Positions 6,061-11,971 of a stretch of 13,231 nucleotides of DNA are shown here, in pieces; position 1 is the stretch's first letter, and each line of letters starts with the position of its first letter. The DNA comes from DATHCB01 sp035319765 (GTDB lineage Archaea > Thermoproteota > Bathyarchaeia > Bathyarchaeales > SOJC01). Location of the stretch: assembly GCA_035319765.1 (NCBI GenBank), contig DATHCB010000137.1, forward strand, positions 1 to 13,231. The letters are read 5' to 3'. A program made the position numbers and the translations under genes. The notes below the pieces were generated by a model. The model was not told where the DNA came from and searched no databases. It worked only from the letters and a program-made list of their open reading frames with translations.

Positions 6061-6771
6061 GTGAAACGCTTGCGTCCCACGATCTCGACGGGCTCCACCG
6101 GACTGGATGAATTACTGAATGGAGGATGCGCAGCCGAAACGATGCATCTGCTGTACGGCGAGGCAGAGACTGGAAAAACCACGTTGGCAATACAATGTGC
6201 AGTGAACTGCGCAAGGATAGGTTACAAAACTGTCTATGTGGATTCCGAAGGCACCTTTTATGCAAAAAGACTGATGGAAATAGCCTCCGATGATGCTCAA
6301 AAAGTTGCACCTGAAATAATTCTAGCAAAACCGAGAACGTTTAAGGAGCAAACCAGAATCTTTGACAGTCTCGATCAGTACTTGACAGAGAAAGTTGGGT
6401 TAGTAATTGTCGACACGGTCACGGCTTTGTACAGCGCGGAGGTTGGAGGGGAAAGCAAGGAAACGTTCAAACTCAATAGGGAACTGAACAGGCAGATGGC
6501 GTATCTGGCGCAGATAGTTAAGACCCGCAAAGTGTCAGCACTGATTACGAGTCAGGTACGCAGCGTTTTTATGGCACACGAAGTTGAGTTTGAACCAGTT
6601 GCAAGAAGAGTACTGAAGTTCTGGTCCAACGTGGTGATTAACTTGAAACTAACTTCACAGAGCGGAGTTATAAGAGCTGTTCTGGAGAAACACCCTCAAC
6701 GTCTGCGCCCGCAAAGCTGCCTTTTACGAATAGCAGAAGAAGGAATCATAGATTACGTCCATCCGAGTTGA
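6061..6771 (+). CDS. radB: DNA repair and recombination protein RadB
   Basis: A 236-residue RecA-fold protein of the archaeal RadB family, the short RadA paralogue that lacks the N-terminal helix-hairpin-helix domain. RadB is thought to assist RadA in homologous recombination. Visible parts: STGSTGLDELLNGG (10-22), Walker A GEAETGKT (33-40), YVDSEGTF (59-66), Walker B LVIVD (114-118), then the long linker helix with NRELNRQMAYLAQI and the strand ALITSQVRS. Its length is normal for RadB. The start is GTG at 6061; the overlapping ATG at 6059 runs into TGA at once. No ribosome site is seen within the usual distance, and an AT-rich core lies about 30 bases upstream, so a leaderless message is likely. 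carS begins six bases after the stop. A KaiC-like ATPase is the main alternative, but the spacing fits RadB better. Confidence 0.9.
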   Translation: MKRLRPTISTGSTGLDELLNGGCAAETMHLLYGEAETGKTTLAIQCAVNCARIGYKTVYVDSEGTFYAKRLMEIASDDAQKVAPEIILAKPRTFKEQTRIFDSLDQYLTEKVGLVIVDTVTALYSAEVGGESKETFKLNRELNRQMAYLAQIVKTRKVSALITSQVRSVFMAHEVEFEPVARRVLKFWSNVVINLKLTSQSGVIRAVLEKHPQRLRPQSCLLRIAEEGIIDYVHPS

Positions 6772-6777
6772 GAAAAA

Positions 6778-7278
6778 ATGCTTAACGTTGGCAATCCGAT
6801 AATTGATGCTCTAGTGTTCATTTTTCCTGCTTATTGTGCTAATGCAGTGCCCGTGATTTTTGGCGGGGGACGTCGGTTGGATGGGGGCAGACTTTTTGCT
6901 GACGGCAAGCCCATTCTTGGTTCGAACAAGACTGTGAGGGGATTTCTTTCTGGGTTAGTAGTTGGAACCCTCGTTGGCTTTGCGATGAGTTTATTAAATA
7001 TTGGCTATAGCGTTTTGCTAGGGTTTGTCGTTTCGTTAGGCGCCTTGTCAGGTGATCTTGGAGAGGCTTTTGCGAAAAGACGGCTCGGTTTTGTGCCTGG
7101 TGCCGCTTTTCCTGTCGCCGATCAACTAGACTTTGTCGTTGGCGCGCTTGTTTTTTCATTGATTGTTTCTCCGCCTTCCTTGCTGGTCGCGGGAGTGGTA
7201 GTTATTGTTACCCCGCCCATTCACCTTTTAACCAACTTCCTTGCATACCACATGGGCGTTAAGAAAGAACCCTGGTGA
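6778..7278 (+). CDS. carS: CDP-archaeol synthase (CTP:DGGGP cytidylyltransferase)
   Basis: A 166-residue membrane enzyme that joins CTP to the unsaturated archaetidic-acid precursor (2,3-di-O-geranylgeranylglyceryl phosphate), giving the activated lipid for all polar head groups of archaeal membranes. Family marks are plain: FPAYCANAVPVIFGGG (15-30), DGGRLFADGKPILGSNKTVRG (35-55 region), SLGALSGDLGEAFAKRRLGF (86-105 region), PVADQLDFVVGAL (112-124) and a final HLLTNFLAYHMGVKKEPW. About four to five hydrophobic helices fit the known inner-membrane topology. The length is typical. It sits between radB and the aminopeptidase with gaps of six and seven bases, so it is probably co-transcribed although no functional link is evident. 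Confidence 0.95.
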   Translation: MLNVGNPIIDALVFIFPAYCANAVPVIFGGGRRLDGGRLFADGKPILGSNKTVRGFLSGLVVGTLVGFAMSLLNIGYSVLLGFVVSLGALSGDLGEAFAKRRLGFVPGAAFPVADQLDFVVGALVFSLIVSPPSLLVAGVVVIVTPPIHLLTNFLAYHMGVKKEPW

Positions 7279-7285
7279 GAGTATC

Positions 7286-8272
7286 ATGCTTAGAAATCTT
7301 CCTTTGATGATTGGTGCAAAGACCGCTGTTGAGGTCTGTATGGATGTGAAACCTGAAGAAACTGTTCTGATTATGACCGATACTGGAAAAGTCAAAATTG
7401 CAGAAGCGTTTGCTTATGCTTCTTCTGCTTTAGGTGCAACTACGGTTGTTTCTGTTATGAAACCGCTTGTGAGAAGTGGGCTAGAGCCGCCCAGGCCTGT
7501 TGGAGAAGCCATGAAAGCATCCGATGTGGTTTTGATCCCTACGAGCACGTCGTTCAGTCACACCGATGCTAGAAGAGAAGCATCAAAAAGCGGTGCACGT
7601 ATTGCGAGCATGCCAGGCATCACAGAGGATATGATGAGCACAGGCGGATTGACAGCAGATTACCATGAGGTTGAGCGTCTAACGAATCTAGTTTCGGACG
7701 TACTTGACCAAGGAAAAACTGTGGAGATTGCCACCCCCTCCGGGACGAATTTGAAGATGTCCATCGACGAGCGAACCTGTCTAAGAGATACTGGGATTTA
7801 TCACAAGGCTCCCAATGATTGGGGGAACCTGCCTGCTGGAGAGGCATGTTTGGCGCCTGTTGAAGGCACGACGCAGGGTATCTTAGTTATTGACAGTATG
7901 GGCCATACTGTTACGCAACCTGTTGGCGTGACTTTGAAAGATGGGTGGGCGGTGCGGTTTGAGGGCCCTGATGCCAAGCGGTTGGAAAGCTTACTAAGGC
8001 GTGGTGATGCGAATGCTTTCAACGTTGGCGAGCTTGGCGTGGGGACAAATGCCAAGGCGCGTTTGTCGGGTGCAGTGTTGGAGGATGAGAAAGTCTTAGG
8101 CACTGTGCACGTAGCGTTGGGGGATAACAGTTCTTATCCTGGGGGACATAGCAAAAGTAACATTCACATGGATGGAATCTTATTAGAGCCAACCGTAAAG
8201 GTTGACGGCAGGCTGTTGCTGGAGAAGGGCAAGCTAAAACTGGCCCGTTCGAAGGTAGAAAATGTATTCTAG
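7286..8272 (+). CDS. M29-family aminopeptidase (aminopeptidase T/AmpS-like)
   Basis: A 328-residue putative metallo-aminopeptidase of the thermophilic M29 family, which removes N-terminal residues from peptides using two metal ions. The metal ligands of the family can be placed in order: E186 (LPAGEACLAPVEG), E249 (NVGELGVGTN), H275 and Y284 (GTVHVALGDNSSYPGG), H294 and D296 (NIHMDGILLEP). The N-terminal half is an alpha/beta domain (VLIMTDTGKVKIAEAF). The start is ATG 7286, preceded by GGTGAGAG at a normal distance; an in-frame ATG at 7241 would overlap carS and adds residues unlike the family. It is shorter than the roughly 370-410 residues usual for bacterial AmpS. The last 39 coding bases overlap the 3' end of the opposing membrane-protein gene. 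It is probably cytoplasmic, as no signal peptide is seen. Confidence 0.87.
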   Translation: MLRNLPLMIGAKTAVEVCMDVKPEETVLIMTDTGKVKIAEAFAYASSALGATTVVSVMKPLVRSGLEPPRPVGEAMKASDVVLIPTSTSFSHTDARREASKSGARIASMPGITEDMMSTGGLTADYHEVERLTNLVSDVLDQGKTVEIATPSGTNLKMSIDERTCLRDTGIYHKAPNDWGNLPAGEACLAPVEGTTQGILVIDSMGHTVTQPVGVTLKDGWAVRFEGPDAKRLESLLRRGDANAFNVGELGVGTNAKARLSGAVLEDEKVLGTVHVALGDNSSYPGGHSKSNIHMDGILLEPTVKVDGRLLLEKGKLKLARSKVENVF

Positions 8273-8656
8273 CAGCCCGTAGGTTACCAGCGTAAAGAAC
8301 AAACCCGCCAGTAGCATCATGTATGCTTGGCGTGGTTTGTAGGCATATTTTGTACTTTGGTATGTGACTAGGAGCCCGATAATGCCCATGCTGTAGAGCA
8401 TCATGATCAAGATCGATTCCGCGATGAATTGATCATTTAGGCTTGGGTACGGATAAAGAAAGATGAAGCTACCCGCTCCTCCTGATGATGAGAATATGGC
8501 TATGGGAATTGAGCTTTGTTCTAAGAGGTCGTATATGCCGCCGCCGAGAAGGAAGATGGCAATGGCAAGGACTATGAAGGCGATTGTCCATGGTGAGGGT
8601 CTGTAAGTCGTTATTCTCCAGTAGGCTTTTTGCAAGTAGCGTGTAAGAGAGGACAT
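8234..8656 (-). CDS. Three-helix membrane protein, OST3/OST6/OSTC-like
   Basis: A 140-residue membrane protein with three clear hydrophobic helices at about 23-45, 77-99 and 110-134, and a soluble loop of about 30 residues between the first two. It resembles eukaryotic OSTC (DC2) and the membrane part of Ost3/Ost6, subunits that link oligosaccharyltransferase to the translocon or extend its substrate range. Shared points recalled from OSTC: a first helix ending GGGIYDLL (OSTC: TGGIIYDVI), LNDQFIAES before the second helix (OSTC: VNGQYIMEG), SMGIIGLLV (OSTC: TMGGLGFII), and a basic, proline-containing turn before the third. Archaeal N-glycosylation normally uses single-subunit AglB, so an accessory subunit would be notable. 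The match was not aligned by computer. The ATG at 8654-8656 follows a TATA box with a leader of about 13 bases. The 3' end overlaps the aminopeptidase gene by 39 bases. Confidence 0.6.
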   Translation of the reverse strand: MSSLTRYLQKAYWRITTYRPSPWTIAFIVLAIAIFLLGGGIYDLLEQSSIPIAIFSSSGGAGSFIFLYPYPSLNDQFIAESILIMMLYSMGIIGLLVTYQSTKYAYKPRQAYMMLLAGLFFTLVTYGLLEYIFYLRTGQF

Positions 8657-8689
8657 TGCAATTCAATATTGATTGTTGGGAGATTTGTC

Positions 8690-8700
8690 TTTTAAAGATA
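8690..8700 (-). promoter_or_regulatory. TATA box of the OST3/OSTC-like gene
   Basis: The minus strand reads TATCTTTAAAA with its centre about 38 bases before the ATG. Transcription would start near 8669, leaving a leader of about 13 bases. The identical 11-mer precedes gcvH (10649-10659), which supports a real promoter element in this genome. Confidence 0.5.
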
Positions 8701-8835
8701 TCCTTTACAAGAGTGCAGTTTCTTAGGGTCACAGCTGAGCTTTTCTACTAGATCTAAAAGTGATTGAAGCCTCGTCCTGCCTGATGCCATACTTCTTCTT
8801 TAGTCATGCCATAGGAAAGAGAGGAGGGGTATCGT

Positions 8836-10182
8836 TTAGCGTACTTTTCTCAGCGCTGTCTCTGCTGCGAATACCATGGGTTCCCAAGTTTCGCACAAAG
8901 GTGGCGTGTAGGCAGTATCTGCTTTCGTCAACTCTCTTATTGTCATCTGCTTCTGAATGGCAAAAGATAATGCATTAACCCGCTGCGTAACTTCCTCACC
9001 GCCAACAATTTGACCACCAACGAGCAACTCCGATTCCCTATCAAATACCAACTTAATCTTGATAGGCAAAGCGCCAGGATAGTAATCCGCCCTAGTCTTC
9101 GAAGATACGGCTCCGACCACGGGCGTGATGCCGTTCTTGCTAGCTAAAGCCTCAGTTAAACCCGTAGCACCAATCTCCAAGTCAAACAGCTTCGTCGTGG
9201 AAGAACCCAAGCAACCGGGAAACATTGCATACCCCCCAGCCGCGTTAGTCCCAGCCACTTTACCATGACGCACGGCAACCGTGCCCAATTGATACAGCAC
9301 AGGCCGATGCGTAATCAAACTCACAGCCTCCGCACAATCTCCAGCAGCGTAAATGTCCTTGACAGATGTCTCCATCCGCATGTTTGTCAGAATTGCCTTC
9401 CATGACCCCATAGCGCAGCCTGCTTCCTGTGCCAATTCGTTGTTGACGCGAATACCTGTCGCAACCACGAGAATGTCAGCAGCAATTTGCTCGGTTCCCG
9501 CAGTCACGCCTGTCACCTTGTCGCTGCCGAGAATTTCACTAACGCCTGTGCCCGTAATTATTCTCACGCCGTTTTCCTCGAACTTGTCCTGAACCATCTT
9601 GGCCATGTCTGCGTCGAGCATCGCCGGTAAGGTCTGCGGCAGAAGTTCAACAACAGTAACCGGCAATCCTCGTTCGACGAATGCCATCGCTACCTCTAGA
9701 CCTATCAAACCCGCGCCAATTACAACACCGCTCTTTGCGCCTGCCCGGATCGCTGCATCAATCTTTTCGCCGTCTTCCAAAGTGCGGACGACAAATATTC
9801 CCTGCTTCTCTTTGCCTTTAATTGGTGGTATTACAGCAGAAGCGCCAGTTGCCAAGATTAAGCTGTCGTAAGGCAAAGTTTCTGTCTTTGCAGCCTTATC
9901 TACTGCTTCGATAGTCTTTGCGTCCTTATCGACGTGAGTCACCGTTGTTTGGGTTTTTAGGTTGAGTTTGTTCATTCTGTAATACATAGATGGGTACACG
10001 ATCAGGTCATCAAATTTTGGGATGTTACCTCCGATTACGAAAGGAATGCCGCATCTTGAATATCCGACGCGTCTTTCCTTGCTTATGAGAGTAATTTCTG
10101 CGGTTCTCTCGATCTTTCGTGCAGCGGCGGCTGCATCCACACCAGCAGCGTGTGAGCCTATAATGATGATTCGTCGAGGCAA
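8836..10182 (-). CDS. CoA-disulfide reductase / NADH oxidase-type flavoprotein
   Basis: A 448-residue FAD- and NAD(P)H-binding protein of the group holding CoA-disulfide reductase, NADH oxidase and NADH peroxidase. Seen: the N-terminal FAD loop RIIIIGSHAAG (4-14); the single redox cysteine C44 in GYSRCGIPFVIGG (40-52); ATGASAVIPP (111-120); the second nucleotide loop VVIGAGLIGLE (153-163); and the FAD site DIYAAGDCAE (276-285). The C-terminal dimer domain ends YTPPLCETWEP, as in CoA-disulfide reductases, with a possibly unusual extra cysteine C430. There is no CxxxxC pair, so it is not a classic dihydrolipoamide dehydrogenase. It starts at TTG (10180-10182), nine bases after GAGG, with no in-frame ATG nearby and the FAD loop beginning at once. 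Only one base separates it from the gcvH stop, so the two share a message and possibly a pathway. Confidence 0.87.
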   Translation of the reverse strand: MPRRIIIIGSHAAGVDAAAAARKIERTAEITLISKERRVGYSRCGIPFVIGGNIPKFDDLIVYPSMYYRMNKLNLKTQTTVTHVDKDAKTIEAVDKAAKTETLPYDSLILATGASAVIPPIKGKEKQGIFVVRTLEDGEKIDAAIRAGAKSGVVIGAGLIGLEVAMAFVERGLPVTVVELLPQTLPAMLDADMAKMVQDKFEENGVRIITGTGVSEILGSDKVTGVTAGTEQIAADILVVATGIRVNNELAQEAGCAMGSWKAILTNMRMETSVKDIYAAGDCAEAVSLITHRPVLYQLGTVAVRHGKVAGTNAAGGYAMFPGCLGSSTTKLFDLEIGATGLTEALASKNGITPVVGAVSSKTRADYYPGALPIKIKLVFDRESELLVGGQIVGGEEVTQRVNALSFAIQKQMTIRELTKADTAYTPPLCETWEPMVFAAETALRKVR

Positions 10183-10183
10183 A

Positions 10184-10600
10184 CTACTTTGCCTCTTTTA
10201 GCAGGCTCTTGTGCCATTCGATCGCCTTACTAGCCTCCATTAGGTTCTTCAACTCATCCATATTGCTTGGTTTGACGATGAGAAGCCAGCCTTTGTTGTA
10301 CGGGTCTTCGTTAAGTAATTCCGGTTTACCCTGCACATCCGTGTTCACTTGCTCCACTGTTCCGCTTACTGGTGCCACCAGGTCTGAAACAGATTTCACC
10401 GACTCTACTGTGCCATAAGGCTCGTTCTGCTTCAACATAGAACCTGCGGTTGGAATTTCGACGTAAACGATCTCTCGCAGTTGCTTTTGTGCGAAATCAG
10501 TTATGCCTATGCGCACCTTGTCGCCTTCGACTTTCGCCCACTCGTACTCTTTGCTATAGTAGATTCCCTCTGGAACATTGTAGCTGTCCACTTTAACCAT
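10184..10600 (-). CDS. gcvH: Glycine cleavage system H protein (lipoyl carrier)
   Basis: A 138-residue lipoyl-domain protein. YYSKEYEWAKVEGDKVRIGITDFAQ is the standard H-protein start (quoted in part: YSKEYEWAKVEGDKVRIGIT), and the lipoyl-lysine K69 lies in VESVKSVSDLVAPVSG. NEDPYNKGWLL near the C-terminus is also a family mark. H protein carries the aminomethyl group between the P, T and L proteins of glycine cleavage; related carriers serve lipoate-linked sulfur oxidation. The start is ATG 10598-10600 rather than the GTG four codons earlier, because that GTG is part of AGAGGTGA, a strong ribosome site eight bases before the ATG. No gcvT, gcvP or lipoate ligase gene is in the window; instead a CoA-disulfide reductase-type flavoprotein follows directly. 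Confidence 0.93.
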   Translation of the reverse strand: MVKVDSYNVPEGIYYSKEYEWAKVEGDKVRIGITDFAQKQLREIVYVEIPTAGSMLKQNEPYGTVESVKSVSDLVAPVSGTVEQVNTDVQGKPELLNEDPYNKGWLLIVKPSNMDELKNLMEASKAIEWHKSLLKEAK

Positions 10601-10648
10601 GCTAGTTTTCACCTCTTGAACAAATAGCCATAGATTACACTCTCGCAG

Positions 10649-10659
10649 TTTTAAAGATA
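10649..10659 (-). promoter_or_regulatory. TATA box of the gcvH operon
   Basis: The minus strand reads TATCTTTAAAA, with its centre about 53 bases before the gcvH ATG. A start near 10628 would give a leader of about 28 bases containing the ribosome site AGAGGTGA (10611-10618 area). The same 11-mer precedes the OST3/OSTC-like gene. Confidence 0.5.
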
Positions 10660-10713
10660 ACCCTCATCCCAAGATAAGAATTGCACATTGCGCATGACAA
10701 GCAACTGCCGTGG

Positions 10714-10822
10714 TGGCGGGCCCGCTGGGATTTGAACCCAGGTTCACTGGCTCCGGAGGCTTGCGCACCCGCTCATTAACTAGCGCGGTTCGGCGCCTTG
10801 ATCCAGACTGGGCCACGGGCCC
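10714..10822 (-). tRNA. tRNA-Arg (anticodon CCG) with intron, CCA encoded
   Basis: Read on the minus strand. The acceptor arms GGGCCCG (10816-10822) and CGGGCCC (10718-10724) pair fully, followed by discriminator G and CCA at 10714-10716. The D arm is GCCC-AGTCTGGATCA-AGGC with the GG pair, and the T arm is CTGGG-TTCAAAT-CCCAG. After removal of a 30-base intron (10761-10790) the anticodon arm is CCGGC-CTCCGGA-GCCAG: U33, anticodon CCG, G37, with one C-A mismatch at 28-42. The variable loop is TGAAC. It should read CGG (Arg). Exons are 10791-10822 and 10714-10760. A second CCA follows at once (10711-10713). A TATA-like element lies about 37 bases upstream. Confidence 0.93.
10761..10790 (-). 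other. tRNA-Arg intron, 30 nt, position 29/30, BHB splice sites
   Basis: The splice sites were found in two independent ways that agree. First, only removal of these 30 bases restores an anticodon stem for anticodon CCG. Second, the precursor folds into a bulge-helix-bulge: a GCGC/GCGC helix of 4 bp separates a 3-base bulge CGA from a 3-base bulge AAG, and ACC/GGT closes the intron side, followed by a CGCT/AGCG stem. Cutting after the second base of each bulge gives exactly this intron. Most archaeal tRNA introns lie at 37/38; an intron inside the anticodon stem at 29/30 is non-canonical and points to a broad-specificity splicing endonuclease, as found in many TACK archaea. Confidence 0.85.
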
Positions 10823-10853
10823 GTTTTGTCCAAGGCTGAGTCAACGGTGTAGA

Positions 10854-10864
10854 GAATTTAATAG
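10854..10864 (-). promoter_or_regulatory. TATA-like element of the tRNA-Arg gene
   Basis: The minus strand reads CTATTAAATTC centred near 10859, about 37 bases before the tRNA 5' end, so transcription would start roughly ten bases before the mature end. It lies just beyond the stop codon of the upstream regulator gene on the same strand, so read-through from that gene is also possible. Confidence 0.4.
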
Positions 10865-10868
10865 TTTC

Positions 10869-11369
10869 TTATGTCTCGATTAGTTCTTCGTTTAGCCACC
10901 ATGCCTTGTACTTGCCCTGTTTTTCGCCTGCGTCGTATGTGATCAAGGGTTTTCCGAGTTGCTTCTTCGAGATTTTTTGGATTTTTCTAAGGCGGTTGAG
11001 CACTAGCCAGCGGTTGGTTTTAGTGCAATCTGCGAGTTCGGGGGTTGTGGCACCCTTATAGTGCAGCAAATAATCCACTATCTTGTGATCTATTTCGTCG
11101 ATGCAGAAAGTGTGGGGGTTCATATTGCCCCGTTCGAAAGTTAGAACTTCGAGTTCAGCAAGATATTTCTTTACCTCAGCCAGTTCTGTTTCGATGTTGG
11201 TCATGCGACTTTGAAGTTCTAGAATTCTGTCAGGCCGTGGCGTCTTCTCAAGTTTTTCCATGATAGCTTCGCGAATGAAGTCGCTTCTCTCTCTTTCTGG
11301 AATTCTGAGTGATAGTTCTTTGTAGGCGTCTTCTGAGATTTTGGCCGAAACAACGACTAATCTGCTCAT
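10869..11369 (-). CDS. Ribbon-helix-helix plus winged-helix transcription regulator
   Basis: A 166-residue putative DNA-binding protein with three parts. Residues 3-43 (SRLVVVSAKISEDAYKEL..., then RSDFIREAIMEKLEK) are a typical ribbon-helix-helix domain, a beta strand that reads DNA as a dimer. Residues about 47-78 form a heptad-like coiled coil (RILELQSRMTNIETELAEVK). Residues about 90-162 look like a winged helix (IDEIDHKIVDYLLHYKGAT, TPELADCTKTNRWLVLNRL, and a wing with KYKAWWLNE). Two DNA-binding domains joined by a coiled coil suggest binding to paired sites. The start is ATG 11367-11369; an upstream extension of 31 residues runs through the divergent promoter area and does not resemble a domain. 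It is divergent from the CBS-domain gene and may regulate it or itself. The target is unknown. Confidence 0.75.
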   Translation of the reverse strand: MSRLVVVSAKISEDAYKELSLRIPERERSDFIREAIMEKLEKTPRPDRILELQSRMTNIETELAEVKKYLAELEVLTFERGNMNPHTFCIDEIDHKIVDYLLHYKGATTPELADCTKTNRWLVLNRLRKIQKISKKQLGKPLITYDAGEKQGKYKAWWLNEELIET

Positions 11370-11512
11370 TCCTGATACCGCAATATTTACTGTGCGAAGA
11401 ACAATAAAAGTGTAAACTGAAGGTTCATCGCTCAGTCCTTGCGTCTCTTTCTGCACGGACAAAACAACTTATAGTCAAAGAGCACAATGAGTGGAAAGTT
11501 GAGAGATTCTTT
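11370..11512. promoter_or_regulatory. Divergent promoter region of the regulator and CBS genes
   Basis: A 143-base spacer holds both promoters. Rightward, CTTATAGT (11468-11475) lies about 40 bases before the CBS start, with GAGAG at 11501-11505 as ribosome site. Leftward, the minus strand has CTTTTATTG (about 11402-11411) and GTAAATATTG (about 11383-11392). I found no clear long palindrome that would mark the regulator's own site. Confidence 0.4.
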
Positions 11513-11971
11513 ATGTCTCTAAAAGTTGAAGACGTCATGGTTAAAGACGTCGTAACCGTAAACGCGAACAAGAGCGTCAAAGAAGCTGCGGACATGATGA
11601 ACAAATTCGAGATTGGATGCTTGCTAGTCGTCAAGAGGGGCAAAGCTGTGGGTATCTTGACTGAACGTGACCTATTGAAGAGAGTGATCAGCGAATCTAG
11701 GTCTCCGAAAACCACGAAGGTGGATGAGATAATGTCCAAACCGCTCATAGTCGTTGAAGCCGATACTGAACTAGATGATGCTGCCAAGCTTATGTTTAAA
11801 ATGAAAATAAAGAAGCTCCCTATAGTGAAGCAAGGCAAACTGACGGGGCTCCTTACGTTAACTGATATCGCACGATTTCAGCCTCAGATGATCAAAATCT
11901 TGAAGCAGCTTTCGCAGCGTGAACATGCTCCAAAACGGATGCAAAAGGTCCTTGACTATTATATAGCCTAG
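11513..11971 (+). CDS. Stand-alone protein with two CBS domains
   Basis: A 152-residue soluble protein made almost wholly of a CBS pair (Bateman module). The first repeat spans about 7-60 (VEDVMVKDVVTV ... GILTERDLLKRV) and the second about 70-122 (VDEIMSKPLIVV ... GLLTLTDIARF). A helical tail of 30 residues follows (MIKILKQLSQREHAPKRM). CBS pairs bind adenosine ligands such as AMP, ATP or SAM and pass the energy or methylation state to a partner; stand-alone forms are common in archaea and mostly lack an assigned partner. The TERD and LTD motifs match the ligand-binding positions of each repeat. Start ATG 11513 follows GAGAG. It is divergent from the RHH regulator and followed by a spacer and an acyl-CoA dehydrogenase gene on the same strand. 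Confidence 0.92.
   Translation: MSLKVEDVMVKDVVTVNANKSVKEAADMMNKFEIGCLLVVKRGKAVGILTERDLLKRVISESRSPKTTKVDEIMSKPLIVVEADTELDDAAKLMFKMKIKKLPIVKQGKLTGLLTLTDIARFQPQMIKILKQLSQREHAPKRMQKVLDYYIA

Noticed and set aside
7241..7285. Upstream ATG start for the aminopeptidase at 7241
   Set aside because: It overlaps the end of carS, and ATG 7286 has GGTGAGAG at proper spacing and begins at the family N-terminus.
8735..8757. Small inverted repeat CTTTT...AAAAG with TAGATCTA downstream of the flavoprotein gene
   Set aside because: The arms are only 5 bp and AT-rich; it could aid termination but is not distinguishable from chance.
10714..10822. tRNA-Arg as a pseudogene because of the 28-42 C-A mismatch
   Set aside because: All other stems, the T loop, the D-loop GG, the discriminator and the splice motif are intact; one stem mismatch is tolerated in many archaeal tRNAs.
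11370..11462. N-terminal extension of the RHH regulator from 11462
   Set aside because: The added 31 residues show no domain character and cover the divergent promoter region; the beta strand of the RHH domain starts right after the ATG at 11369.
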